A stretch of 40,726 nucleotides of DNA from Sulfurirhabdus sp043759595 (GTDB lineage: Bacteria; Pseudomonadota; Gammaproteobacteria; Burkholderiales; SMCO01). A program made the translations under genes and the position numbers. The stretch spans positions 1 through 40,726 of the forward strand of contig JAYVLG010000067.1 in assembly GCA_043759595.1 (NCBI GenBank). Direction: 5' to 3'. Of the stretch, positions 33,333 to 40,726 are shown one piece after another (the first letter of the stretch is position 1; each line of letters begins with the position of its first letter). The notes under the pieces were generated by a model. That model saw nothing but the letters and a program-made list of their open reading frames with translations, made no database searches and was not told the DNA's origin.

Positions 33333-34988
33333 TTAACCTCCGTGTGACTTTTCTGCGGCAAAGGGTGTATGTATGCTGCCTTGTAACGGTGTTGGGCTAG
33401 GCCATACTCGTTGCAACAGCCTAGTGATGTACACGTCGATGTACAGGCCGTTATAGAGATGCATATAGAGACCTTCGACTAGGGGCACCGGGGCGTATTT
33501 GAGAAACTTCTGTAAGAACAACAGCGCCAGAAATATACCGACGATGGCGAGTGCCAATGCTTTCTGAAAAGGCCCTGCCACATCCCTTATGGGCAGTACG
33601 CTACCCATAAGGGCTATATCAAACAGGGCATGCAGACTGAAATAGGCTATGCAAACTAAGGCGCTCAACCCTAGGCCACGAAGTAGGAATGCGCCGTTGC
33701 TCATCACGCTGGCCGTTTGCAACAACAGTTGGCTCGTGGCAATCGCGACGATGGTGCCTGCGGCGATCAGGGCAGGTTGTGCCTCAGGAGTGATGCCGAA
33801 AACGGCCCCCACGCCTATCGTCATGAGTCCCCCGGTTGCCAGGGCAATGAGCAGACGTCCGAATTTAAAGTCTCCGGTACTGCTTGTCATGGTTGGTGCC
33901 CGGAAGGCATCCACACCACTACCAGAGGCCAGAAAGGCGTGGGCCTTGTACAGGGAGTGGGCCACCAGATGCAGCATGGCCAGGCTATAGAGTCCGAGAC
34001 CGCACTCCAGCAGCATGAATCCCATCTGCGCAGTGGTGGACCAAGCCAGCGACACCTTGATACTTGTCTGGGTGAGCATCACCAGGGAGGCCAGGGCTAA
34101 GGTTACGAGCCCGATCACTGCCAAAATGTCCAGTGCGAGTTCGGATTGAGACATGATGGGGCTCATGCGGATGATCAGGAACGCGCCCGCGTTAACAATG
34201 CCTGCGTGCAGTAATGCGGACACTGGCGTTGGCGCCTCCACAACCTGGATCAGCCAGCCATGGAGGGGAAACTGGGCAGATTTGAGAACAGCGCTCAGCA
34301 CGATCAGCATCGACGCCCATTGCAGGGCCAGCGGTAATGGGCCTTGCATCGCCGCCATGCTGCTTAACAAGTCCGCGTACTCCAGACTATGCAGGGTCGA
34401 ACCAATCAGAAAAATGGCGGTCAGATGACTCAAGTCGCTTATGCGGTTGGCAATGAACTTTTTATGCGCCGCCAGCACGGCTGCCGGACGCTCGCGATAG
34501 AATGTCAGTAGCTGGTGCAGGCACAGGCTGTTGGAGATCCAGGCCAGCCAGAACATGAGCATGTTACCCGATACGATCAGGGTCAGGATGGTGCCTATGG
34601 TCAGACTAAGCCACTTGTGAAAGCGACCCTGATTGCGATCCCCATCCAGATAGTTGCGTGAGTAGCGGGTCACTACGGCGCCGACGAAGGACACCAAAAC
34701 CAGCATGATAACAGTGACAGTATTGACATAGGCAGTGATGGAAAAGGCACCGATGTTTCCTGGGAGATCGATAGTGTAGAGGGTCCAGGTGCGGGTGCCG
34801 TCAAAGCTGTAGACTACTGCTGCCAGTAGGGCGCTAAGGCAGGCTAACCAGGCAAGGGTGCCGTTCAGGCGCGCCATGAATTGCGGACGCAGGTTGGCCC
34901 AGGCGGTTGGTATCAACCCCGCCAACAGCAACAGCAATGGGGCCAACAGGACCAGAATGGGCGTAAGGAAGCTAGGCAAGATATGCAT
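33333..34988 (-). CDS. dabB: DabB, NuoL-like membrane subunit of the Dab complex
   Basis: The 551-residue polytopic protein of the proton-antiporter (NuoL/M/N, Mrp) family has about 13-14 membrane segments and the conserved core HGWLIQVVEAPTPVSALLHA (with the transport Lys/His environment) and HLVAHSLYKAHAFLASG. DabB provides the cation pathway that energises DabA. CGGAGA lies before the ATG. A short upstream ORF overlaps this start by 17 bases, suggesting coupling. It is GC-rich like dabA. Confidence 0.94.
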   Translation of the reverse strand: MHILPSFLTPILVLLAPLLLLLAGLIPTAWANLRPQFMARLNGTLAWLACLSALLAAVVYSFDGTRTWTLYTIDLPGNIGAFSITAYVNTVTVIMLVLVSFVGAVVTRYSRNYLDGDRNQGRFHKWLSLTIGTILTLIVSGNMLMFWLAWISNSLCLHQLLTFYRERPAAVLAAHKKFIANRISDLSHLTAIFLIGSTLHSLEYADLLSSMAAMQGPLPLALQWASMLIVLSAVLKSAQFPLHGWLIQVVEAPTPVSALLHAGIVNAGAFLIIRMSPIMSQSELALDILAVIGLVTLALASLVMLTQTSIKVSLAWSTTAQMGFMLLECGLGLYSLAMLHLVAHSLYKAHAFLASGSGVDAFRAPTMTSSTGDFKFGRLLIALATGGLMTIGVGAVFGITPEAQPALIAAGTIVAIATSQLLLQTASVMSNGAFLLRGLGLSALVCIAYFSLHALFDIALMGSVLPIRDVAGPFQKALALAIVGIFLALLFLQKFLKYAPVPLVEGLYMHLYNGLYIDVYITRLLQRVWPSPTPLQGSIHTPFAAEKSHGG

Positions 34989-35121
34989 GACAATCTCCGA
35001 TTAGGATTTGGAAAAGCGGGGCGACGAGCCCGTCGCCGCCACCCTTTTTCGGCGGCAGATAACTGCCGGGCGATGTCTGCCGATATTCCTTAACACCTGC
35101 CTCATACTCTTTTTCGGCCAT
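34972..35121 (-). CDS. 49-residue leader ORF with RuBisCO large-subunit N-terminus
   Basis: ATG 35119-35121 follows a strong AGGAGAG ribosome site with short A-rich spacer. The product begins MAEKEYEAGVKEYRQT, which matches the N-terminus of form I RuBisCO large subunits (MAxKTYEAGVKEYRQTYW, from memory), then departs from CbbL and continues SPGSYLPPKKGGGDG to a stop 17 bases inside dabB. The homology covers 16 codons plus the ribosome site. It looks like the 5' end of a cbbL gene left in front of dabB by recombination, now serving as a leader or translational lead-in. Confidence 0.7.
   Translation of the reverse strand: MAEKEYEAGVKEYRQTSPGSYLPPKKGGGDGLVAPLFQILIGDCHAYLA
35020..35037 (-). terminator. 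Terminator-like hairpin inside the leader ORF
   Basis: GGCGACG and CGTCGCC form a perfect 7-base stem with a 4-base loop, followed on the minus strand by CCGCTTTTC, about 30 bases before the dabB start. The T-run is short, so an attenuator is more likely than a full terminator. Confidence 0.4.
35035..35056 (-). promoter_or_regulatory. Alternative hairpin competing with the terminator-like stem
   Basis: GCCGCC and GGCGGC (35051-35056 and 35035-35040) pair around a 10-base loop. Three bases (35035-35037) are shared with the downstream stem, so the two hairpins exclude each other. Confidence 0.35.
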
Positions 35122-35381
35122 GTTTTCTCTCCTAGTGCTATGGTTAATAAGTTCTGTTAGAACCGTCATACACGGTCCGATGGCATGATTGAATTGTGTA
35201 GCAGATAAGAAATAAACAGAAGTTAAAGATATTTACTTATACAATTAACCTTTATTTATCATTTAATCGCAAGCGCTTATTTAAATACAACTTTTTACTC
35301 AACCACGAACACATCACTGCGCGAAAACGGCGCGTTCAGCACCTCGGCATGCAATGTCATCAAAACTGACTTTTTCGGTAT
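35122..35381 (-). promoter_or_regulatory. Control region between cbbO and the dab operon
   Basis: This is an AT-rich stretch, in contrast to the dab genes. It has a perfect dyad ACCGT-N5-ACGGT (35162-35176) about 45 bases before the leader ATG, and many TNA-type half sites of the kind LysR-type CbbR proteins use, though no single site stands out. Given the cbbL-like start downstream, it may derive from a cbbL promoter. Confidence 0.4.
35295..35360 (-). CDS. 21-codon ORF after cbbO, perhaps a gene tail
   Basis: ATG 35358-35360 opens MTLHAEVLNAPFSRSDVFVV followed by Glu and a TAA stop. The residues look like a true protein end rather than noise, but there is no ribosome site. It may be the tail of a lost gene. 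Confidence 0.2.
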   Translation of the reverse strand: MTLHAEVLNAPFSRSDVFVVE

Positions 35382-37733
35382 TCATCGTGTCAATCCCATA
35401 TAAAGCATAGGTAATTTCTCTGGCAAACGCTGTACGTGATCCACCACCATATAATTTCTCGCGCCGAATATTCGCGACACATACTGATCAGCCCGTGGAT
35501 CCAGGCTGAGACAGTAAGTGGATACCCCGTTACGTGTTAATTCCTCCACCGCTTTCTTCGCATCAAAACGCAGGTATTGCGGATCGCGCACATCATTGTC
35601 TGCAGGTTCGCCATCTGTTATCACCAGCAGCAGTTTTTTGTTGCTGGGCTGGCGTTTCAGTATCGATCCTGCATGACGCATTGCTGCGCCCATACGCGTG
35701 GAAAGCTGCCCGCTCATACCCGCCAGACGAGACTTTGCTTTATCGTTATATGGTGAGCCAAAATCTTTGTAGCGAAAATATTCCACATCGTGACGCCCAT
35801 TTGAATCGAATCCGTGAATCGCAAATGGATCACCGATCTTGTCCAAAGCGTCAGCCAATAACACCGTCGCTTCCCTTGCCAATTCCAGCACAGTACTTTC
35901 GGAGCCGAGTACGGCATCATTAGTGGATTCGGATAAATCAATCAGCAGCATCACAGAAAGTTCGCGCACTTTGCGTACATTGCGAATCATGATGCGCGGA
36001 TCAGGCTGTTCACCCATACGCATTTCGATCATGGCGCGTACTGCGGCATTGATATCGATTTCATCACCATCTTCCTGCTTGCGCAGACGCTGTACACCCT
36101 GCGGCTGCATAGCTTCAATCAGGTATTTAAGCCGCGCAACGATAGGTTTGTGCTTGACTACAATATCGTCAATTAATTGCAACTCACCGGGCTTAGCTCG
36201 CTTTTCCAACACTGTGCACCAGTCTGGTCGATCCAGTTGCATCTGATAATCCCACTCTGGATAATGATAGGGATCAGGCGGCGGTTCACGACCTTCCTGC
36301 TGGTTGATACTGGTTGTTTCCTCATCGCGAAAAAACTCGCTGTTGAGCACCCAAATTTCATTAGCATCATCGCCTGCACCAGGCACATCAATTGCATTAA
36401 TCATTTCCATCACGCTGACGTACTTGCGGGTTTGCTGTGTGGTGACACCAGCAATTACCTGCCCGGCTTCACGGATATCCTCGAACTCCCACATATACTG
36501 GTTGTCATCACGATAAGGGATATCAATCACGTCATTAGACTGACTATAAATCACGCCCATGCCCTGCATTTCTTCCGCAAGGCGAGTACCAATTTCGCGT
36601 ACCCAATCCGTCACATTTGGCTGCGCTTTGTTTTCACTGAACAGGCTAAAGCCAAGACTTACCCAAGGGTGATTATCACGATAATCTTCGTCCAGCAGAA
36701 TGCGTGCTAATCGCGCCATCAATCCCACAGCGGTATCACCCGATTGCGGGGTGACCGTATGAAATGACAACCATGTTTGCTTAAGTCCAGGAAATTGCGC
36801 TACTGCCAACCCTTCAATGCGTGCATCTTCGATCAACCCGATCAGCACAACTTGCAACGCGCTCAGCCCGGTACTGTCAAATTGCTCAGTGGTATATACC
36901 TGATGGCAAGCCGCATGTGCTGCACTGGCACGGTAAAGATCAATACCGGGTATGCGTACTTCTTCACCAATAGAAGAATCAAAAACAAAATCATCGAATG
37001 CATCTGGTAAATGAATAATATAACCGTCAATTGAAGGGCGATACCCTTCGCGCTGTTCAAAGTCACCGCTGGTTGGCCGCATAAAAAAATCACGCCCCCA
37101 CAAAGCGCGCATATACATACCAATGCGTCGCTGTACATCAATAAACAAGGTGCCCTTGCGCTCTTTTTGCAACACGCCGATAGACTCGGGACTTTCCAGG
37201 CTGAAATATTTAAGCTGTCCATCAAAATTGGTTTTGTGGGCCTGTGCACCCCACAACGCCCACCGCCTTAAGCCACCCAGTGTAAGCTGCCCCAGCAGTG
37301 TACTGAGATGATCCAGCATCGGACGAATTCCACGTGGCGCTTGCGCCAGCAACGTATCCAGCAAATGCAAAAATCCGCGAAACAACTCAGGATCACCAAG
37401 GCGTGCAGCGGCTACAGGACTGGTAGCAAAAATGGCAGCAATCACAGATGCGCTGGTCTTGGAATACATTTTGATTGCCGCGGCAAGCAGATCGCTCACA
37501 GAGTCTTCACCTAACTCGCGCGCAACTGCAGGTGCATTTTGAATAAATGTCACGACCAGATCAGTACCACGACCCAATGATTTTAAACCGGTAGCACCTT
37601 GCAGATAATAGTTTTCCAGTCCACGTGGGCTGAACACGCGAGCTGCTTCACTCCAGGACGCACGTAGCACTTCGCCTGCATGCTGCTCAAGTGCGTCCAG
37701 AATATCCTGATATTTTTCAAGTTCGACCGCCAT
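35382..37733 (-). CDS. cbbO: CbbO, vWA-domain RuBisCO activase subunit
   Basis: The 783-residue protein is mostly helical in its N-terminal ~590 residues and ends in a von Willebrand A domain with the MIDAS motif DLSES (about 599-603) and TDGEPADND (about 706). CbbO binds inhibited RuBisCO through the vWA domain while the CbbQ hexamer supplies ATP-driven force to release inhibitory sugar phosphates. The start at 37733 has GGAG seven bases upstream; the frame is open 22 codons further but without a ribosome site. It lies about 125 bases downstream of cbbQ. Confidence 0.94.
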   Translation of the reverse strand: MAVELEKYQDILDALEQHAGEVLRASWSEAARVFSPRGLENYYLQGATGLKSLGRGTDLVVTFIQNAPAVARELGEDSVSDLLAAAIKMYSKTSASVIAAIFATSPVAAARLGDPELFRGFLHLLDTLLAQAPRGIRPMLDHLSTLLGQLTLGGLRRWALWGAQAHKTNFDGQLKYFSLESPESIGVLQKERKGTLFIDVQRRIGMYMRALWGRDFFMRPTSGDFEQREGYRPSIDGYIIHLPDAFDDFVFDSSIGEEVRIPGIDLYRASAAHAACHQVYTTEQFDSTGLSALQVVLIGLIEDARIEGLAVAQFPGLKQTWLSFHTVTPQSGDTAVGLMARLARILLDEDYRDNHPWVSLGFSLFSENKAQPNVTDWVREIGTRLAEEMQGMGVIYSQSNDVIDIPYRDDNQYMWEFEDIREAGQVIAGVTTQQTRKYVSVMEMINAIDVPGAGDDANEIWVLNSEFFRDEETTSINQQEGREPPPDPYHYPEWDYQMQLDRPDWCTVLEKRAKPGELQLIDDIVVKHKPIVARLKYLIEAMQPQGVQRLRKQEDGDEIDINAAVRAMIEMRMGEQPDPRIMIRNVRKVRELSVMLLIDLSESTNDAVLGSESTVLELAREATVLLADALDKIGDPFAIHGFDSNGRHDVEYFRYKDFGSPYNDKAKSRLAGMSGQLSTRMGAAMRHAGSILKRQPSNKKLLLVITDGEPADNDVRDPQYLRFDAKKAVEELTRNGVSTYCLSLDPRADQYVSRIFGARNYMVVDHVQRLPEKLPMLYMGLTR

Positions 37734-37857
37734 AATCCTGCTCCGGATGGTGTGTTGCTTTAGTGAGTTGTTGTATGCAGTGTAAAAAGGACACAACACG
37801 CAACTGACCCATTAAGGTGGATAACCCCTTGGAAAACCCACCTGCGCGATACTAAGT

Positions 37858-38661
37858 TCAGAAAAACGTGCTTACTGCTGCATCTAGGGCATCGCGCATA
37901 TCAGGATCATCCGTAATCGGGCGAACCAGGGTCATGCGGCAAGCTGACATGGGATCCACACCGCTGGCAATCAAACTACCCGCATAGATCAACATACGAG
38001 TGGAAATCCCTTCGTCCAGACCGTGTCCTTTCAAGTTGCGAGCGCGCTCGGCGATCGATACCAGCTTACTGGCCACGTCTTGTGAAACCCTTGTCTCATG
38101 CGAGACAATTTCAGTTTCAATCTCATGGTCAGGGTAGTTGAAATCCAGTGCACCAAAACGCTGCTTAGTAGACTGTTTCAAGTCCTTCATCAGCGATTGG
38201 TAGCCGGGGTTATAAGAGATAACCAACTGAAAATCTGGATGCGCCTGGATTAACTCGCCTTTCTTTTCAAGTGGCAGCACACGGCGGGCATCAGTCAGTG
38301 GGTGAATGACTACGGTTGTATCCTGGCGCGCTTCGACCACCTCGTCCAGATAGCAGATGGCACCGTGGCGCGCAGCAATGGCCAACGGACCATCTTGCCA
38401 GCGGGTTCCAGAGGCATCCAGCAGAAAACGGCCAACCAGGTCGGAGGCGGTCATATCTTCGTTACACGCTACGGTAATAAGCGGCTTGCCCAATTTCCAA
38501 GCCATGTATTCAACAAAGCGTGTTTTACCACAGCCAGTTGGGCCCTTCAGCATCATCGGCATACGGACTGAGTAGGCGGCTTCGTACAGTGCTACTTCAT
38601 CTGTTACTGAGCGGTAATAAGGTTGTTCTTTAATACTGTATTGGCTAATCACGTCATTCAT
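37858..38661 (-). CDS. cbbQ: CbbQ, MoxR-type AAA+ RuBisCO activase
   Basis: The product has 267 residues from the ATG at 38661 (AAGGG seven bases upstream). Walker A GPTGCGKT (40-47), Walker B AICYLDEVVEA (101-111), sensor motif VISYNPGYQ and arginine fingers are typical of MoxR-family CbbQ. It forms hexamers that work with CbbO in RuBisCO repair and associates with the carboxysome shell in relatives. Neighbours: mcdB upstream, cbbO downstream. Confidence 0.95.
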   Translation of the reverse strand: MNDVISQYSIKEQPYYRSVTDEVALYEAAYSVRMPMMLKGPTGCGKTRFVEYMAWKLGKPLITVACNEDMTASDLVGRFLLDASGTRWQDGPLAIAARHGAICYLDEVVEARQDTTVVIHPLTDARRVLPLEKKGELIQAHPDFQLVISYNPGYQSLMKDLKQSTKQRFGALDFNYPDHEIETEIVSHETRVSQDVASKLVSIAERARNLKGHGLDEGISTRMLIYAGSLIASGVDPMSACRMTLVRPITDDPDMRDALDAAVSTFF

Positions 38662-38793
38662 GATGGTTCCCTTTAAAGTTGGCAGCAAAACTGTCGACAA
38701 CTTGTAGCAGGGGCATCTTCAATGACGCCTCGCGCTACTGCTTAGCCACTGCCGACTGCATTTCGCAGTACATAATGATTTACAATCAAACTC

Positions 38794-39021
38794 TCAGTCT
38801 GGCCAGACACGGTCTGGGTGCAGCATGCTGGTTGAATTGGTTGAGCTAGCTGCAGGTTTTATTGCAGCAACTTTTGTGGCTGGCTTGGCAGCGCTTGCTG
38901 TTGCTGGTTTAGCTGCTGACTGAGCGTCAGACTTTTCCGCAATGGCAGGTGTCTTGGCTTGCTGCGCTTTAACCTTACGTACACCCTGTGCAAGTTTGGA
39001 TCCCATTTTTTTTACAGACAT
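38794..39021 (-). CDS. mcdB: McdB-like carboxysome positioning adaptor
   Basis: The 75-residue protein is mostly disordered: a basic N-terminus (MSVKKMGSKLAQGVRKVKAQ), an Ala/Lys/Pro/Thr-rich middle with repeated AAKPAT, and a short conserved-looking tail HPDRVWPD with Trp73. Alpha-carboxysome McdB proteins are small, disordered, encoded next to mcdA and carry an invariant Trp near the C-terminus that ties them to the carboxysome. Size, position, composition and the Trp all match. The start overlaps the end of mcdA by ten bases. Confidence 0.8.
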   Translation of the reverse strand: MSVKKMGSKLAQGVRKVKAQQAKTPAIAEKSDAQSAAKPATASAAKPATKVAAIKPAASSTNSTSMLHPDRVWPD

Positions 39022-39647
39022 AAAACCTCCTCAATTATTGCTTCAATATCTGCCACGGCCTGCTGGCCGCGTTTACCCATGCCGTATACACTCTGACCTT
39101 CTATTGCCGCGCTACGGTATGCCGCGCGTCGCTGCATACCGGCAATCAGCACCGGCACATCAAATTCTGCCACTGCTTCCCGCATATCCCTTGACAGGGC
39201 ATTACGCGTTTCAAGTTGATTCAGTACCAGACAGGCCCGTAGATCAGGGTTGTACTGCCTGGCTTCATTGACTGCAACGGCCATATCGACACTGGCCCAC
39301 AAATCAATCGGTGATGGCAGCACCGGAATCAAGGCCAGGTGTGCAACGCGCATAATCGCTGCGACTGCATCACCCTGTACCGTCGGTGGACAATCCACTA
39401 CCACATAACGATGTTTACGCGACAATTTGCTAAGCACACCGGCAGGATTTCCACCCAGTTGCGCTACCCCCGGCAAACCTGAAGTTCCCCCGCCCATTCC
39501 TACCCACTGGGTAATTGAACGTTGCGGATCGGCATCTACCAGATGTGTTGAGCTACGTAATGCCAGCCCTGCTGATAAATTCAGTGCCAGCGTGGTTTTT
39601 CCTGTACCACCTTTCTGGTTGATCACCGCTATGATTCGGTTAGTCAT
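39012..39647 (-). CDS. mcdA: McdA, ParA-type ATPase for carboxysome positioning
   Basis: The 211-residue protein has the deviant Walker A motif KGGTGKTT (12-19) with the signature Lys12, the DADPQ segment and VVVDCPPT. It forms nucleoid-bound gradients that space carboxysomes together with McdB, encoded immediately downstream. The short length without an N-terminal HTH separates it from plasmid ParA proteins. It follows the acRAF gene by 52 bases. Confidence 0.92.
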   Translation of the reverse strand: MTNRIIAVINQKGGTGKTTLALNLSAGLALRSSTHLVDADPQRSITQWVGMGGGTSGLPGVAQLGGNPAGVLSKLSRKHRYVVVDCPPTVQGDAVAAIMRVAHLALIPVLPSPIDLWASVDMAVAVNEARQYNPDLRACLVLNQLETRNALSRDMREAVAEFDVPVLIAGMQRRAAYRSAAIEGQSVYGMGKRGQQAVADIEAIIEEVLCL

Positions 39648-39699
39648 GGCCGCTCCGTATGCTAGTGTCGGTGAGACCGTCTAAATACTCACCCCGCTA

Positions 39700-39978
39700 T
39701 TATTTTTCAATTTTCGTCGCCAGCGCCTGCATTTCTGCAATAAAATTAGAATCCATTTCACGCAATACTGCCTGCCCTTCTCCATCAATACTGATATTGG
39801 CGTAGGTCTTACCAAAGCTCACATCAGGATAGTAATCATCACGTTTCGATAATACTGCCAGATCATCCAGGAACTGACGGGTTTCAGCATAACTGCCGAA
39901 ATCAAAACGCTGATTAAACTGCGCAACGCGTTCTTTACTGGCGCTTGAACCAGCATTCACATCTTTAGTTTCTGTCAT
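39700..39978 (-). CDS. acRAF, PCD-like RuBisCO assembly factor
   Basis: This 92-residue protein has the fold pattern of pterin carbinolamine dehydratase (FDFGSYAETRQFLDDLAVLS, YYPDVSFGKTYANISI, MDSNFIAEMQAL). The catalytic HHPD motif reads YYPD, so dehydratase activity is unlikely. This matches the carboxysome-linked PCD-like protein (acRAF) that helps RuBisCO fold or assemble. It overlaps the ferritin-like gene by four bases (ATGA) and lies in the usual carboxysome operon position. Confidence 0.88.
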   Translation of the reverse strand: MTETKDVNAGSSASKERVAQFNQRFDFGSYAETRQFLDDLAVLSKRDDYYPDVSFGKTYANISIDGEGQAVLREMDSNFIAEMQALATKIEK

Positions 39979-40418
39979 GATATGGCTCCTTTCTGAATTT
40001 CCATCAGTCCTCGATCCAGCTCACTCAAGTGACCCAGTTCGTCTTGCAAAATTTCAGCAAACAGCGACTGCGTCTCGCTATCTCGTATCCGTGAACAGTA
40101 GTGCGACGCTTCTTCATACAAACGAATCGCCTCAATTTCCAGCACACGATTTATCTGCAACATTTCTTCAACGCTACGCCCAGTTCGCACTGGTGGTAGC
40201 TGGGTGGCATTGGAAGGAATACCCAGCACCAGCATTCTTTCCATCAGACGTTCAGCATGAACCAGTTCTTCATTCACATCCTCTCGCATACGCGCACTCA
40301 TGCCAGCCATGCCCCATAAACCAACCAGCTTGGACTGCATCAGGAATTGTTGGACTGCAGCCAGTTCATGGCTGAGAGCGCGCGTCAGATATCCGCATAA
40401 ACGTGGGTCGGAATACAT
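39975..40418 (-). CDS. Ferritin/bacterioferritin-like protein of the carboxysome operon
   Basis: The 147-residue four-helix protein has ferritin-type metal ligand residues (Glu in ALSHELAAVQQF, EELVHAE with His, EIEAIRLYEEA, ILQDELGHLSEL). Homologues accompany csoS genes in most alpha-carboxysome operons; iron storage or redox protection is assumed, and the exact role is not settled. The start at 40418 is six bases after GGAGG; the ATG at 40424 abuts that site and is less likely. It follows csoS1 closely. Confidence 0.9.
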   Translation of the reverse strand: MYSDPRLCGYLTRALSHELAAVQQFLMQSKLVGLWGMAGMSARMREDVNEELVHAERLMERMLVLGIPSNATQLPPVRTGRSVEEMLQINRVLEIEAIRLYEEASHYCSRIRDSETQSLFAEILQDELGHLSELDRGLMEIQKGAIS

Positions 40419-40449
40419 AGCCATCCTCCATTCGCCTTAAATGCCGTTT

Positions 40450-40726
40450 TTAGCTGATATCACCTTCAGTGCTGCCCATACTACCGTCAGGTGTACTTGG
40501 CAGAATGTTCTCTACCTCGGAGTGCACGCGAGCAATAATGTGTGCTGCTACCAGACCATCACCGACGCGTTCACACGCATCTGCTCCGGCACGCACTGCT
40601 GCGTTAACCGCGCCAGTTTCGCCACGCACCAGTACGGTAACGTATCCGCCACCAACAAACTGACGACCTACCAGGCGAACTTCTGCCGCTTTGGTCATTG
40701 CGTCTGCTGCTTCAATCGCAGGTACC
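40450..40726 (-). CDS. csoS1: CsoS1 alpha-carboxysome shell hexamer protein (5' end outside window)
   Basis: The open frame enters from the right edge and reads VPAIEAADAMTKAAEVRLVG, then GGGYVTVLVRGETGAVNAAV and HIIARVHSEVENILP, the BMC domain of CsoS1A/B/C. Only the first ~10-20 residues lie outside. It forms hexamers that tile the shell. A Ser/Gly/Glu tail of about 15 residues follows the domain. RuBisCO and the other csoS genes are expected further to the right. Confidence 0.94.
   Translation of the reverse strand, partial: VPAIEAADAMTKAAEVRLVGRQFVGGGYVTVLVRGETGAVNAAVRAGADACERVGDGLVAAHIIARVHSEVENILPSTPDGSMGSTEGDIS

Noticed and set aside
36177..36710. 177-codon plus-strand open frame opposite cbbO
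   Set aside because: Antisense shadow; cbbO is clearly the coding strand.
1..40726. CRISPR arrays, tRNA and rRNA genes
   Set aside because: No regularly spaced direct repeats, no cloverleaf-like sequence with conserved arms and no rRNA-like sequence was found by reading.

Overview
The window comes from a chemolithoautotrophic bacterium that fixes CO2 in alpha-carboxysomes. The best guess is a betaproteobacterium of the Nitrosomonadales/Gallionellales type. That guess rests on family resemblance, gene order and the ynb/aas/lplT lipid genes, not on any rRNA, because no rRNA or tRNA gene is visible. The window opens inside an FtsH-like membrane AAA gene and ends inside a csoS1 shell gene.

Layout. 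(1) 1-5.8 kb is gene-poor and decayed: an FtsH-like AAA protein (partial), an IS91-type transposase remnant, a Tgl-like transglutaminase homologue and a PAS-PAS-GGDEF diguanylate cyclase, separated by long non-coding stretches. (2) 5.8-18.6 kb is a large lipid-metabolism locus, all on the minus strand. One block is an ArsR-type regulator, aas, a Tat-exported amidohydrolase and lplT. The next is a ynbABCD-like cluster (CDP-alcohol phosphotransferase, hydrolase-methyltransferase fusion, PAP2-dual-specificity-phosphatase fusion, a small membrane protein, a PlsC-type acyltransferase and a CdsA-type cytidylyltransferase), followed by an exported YiiX/YaeF-type permuted papain-fold protein. A 201-bp MITE sits inside this operon. 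(3) 18.9-26.4 kb holds phosphoribulokinase with an unusual internal insertion, several small conserved unknowns, a flavin reductase, a DUF3025 gene, a stand-alone Rossmann protein, a DUF938 methyltransferase, an RhlE-type helicase, an IS4-type transposase remnant and a second copy of the MITE. (4) 26.7-29.8 kb holds purEK, a broken sua5/tsaC-type gene invaded by an IS630-like remnant, and a class II aldolase homologue that has lost its catalytic and metal-binding residues. (5) 29.9-35.1 kb is a visibly GC-richer block with dabB, dabA (energy-coupled inorganic-carbon accumulation) and a coupled zinc-ribbon gene. It is preceded by a short ORF whose first ~15 codons match the start of the RuBisCO large subunit. 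(6) 35.4-40.7 kb is the distal end of an alpha-carboxysome operon, read right to left: csoS1, ferritin-like protein, acRAF (PCD-like), mcdA, mcdB, cbbQ, cbbO.

How the genes fit together. Dab raises cytosolic bicarbonate, the carboxysome houses RuBisCO (cbbLS expected just beyond the right edge), acRAF and CbbQO assemble and repair RuBisCO, McdAB space the carboxysomes, and PRK supplies ribulose bisphosphate. The lipid locus looks like a self-contained lysophospholipid recycling and unusual-headgroup pathway.

Most worth a second look: the RuBisCO-derived leader with mutually exclusive hairpins in front of dabB, the metal-ligand-less aldolase homologue beside the dab block, the MITE pair, the PRK insertion, and the extended ynb-aas-lplT locus. 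All family assignments were made by eye from the sequence and remembered family features; no database search was possible.
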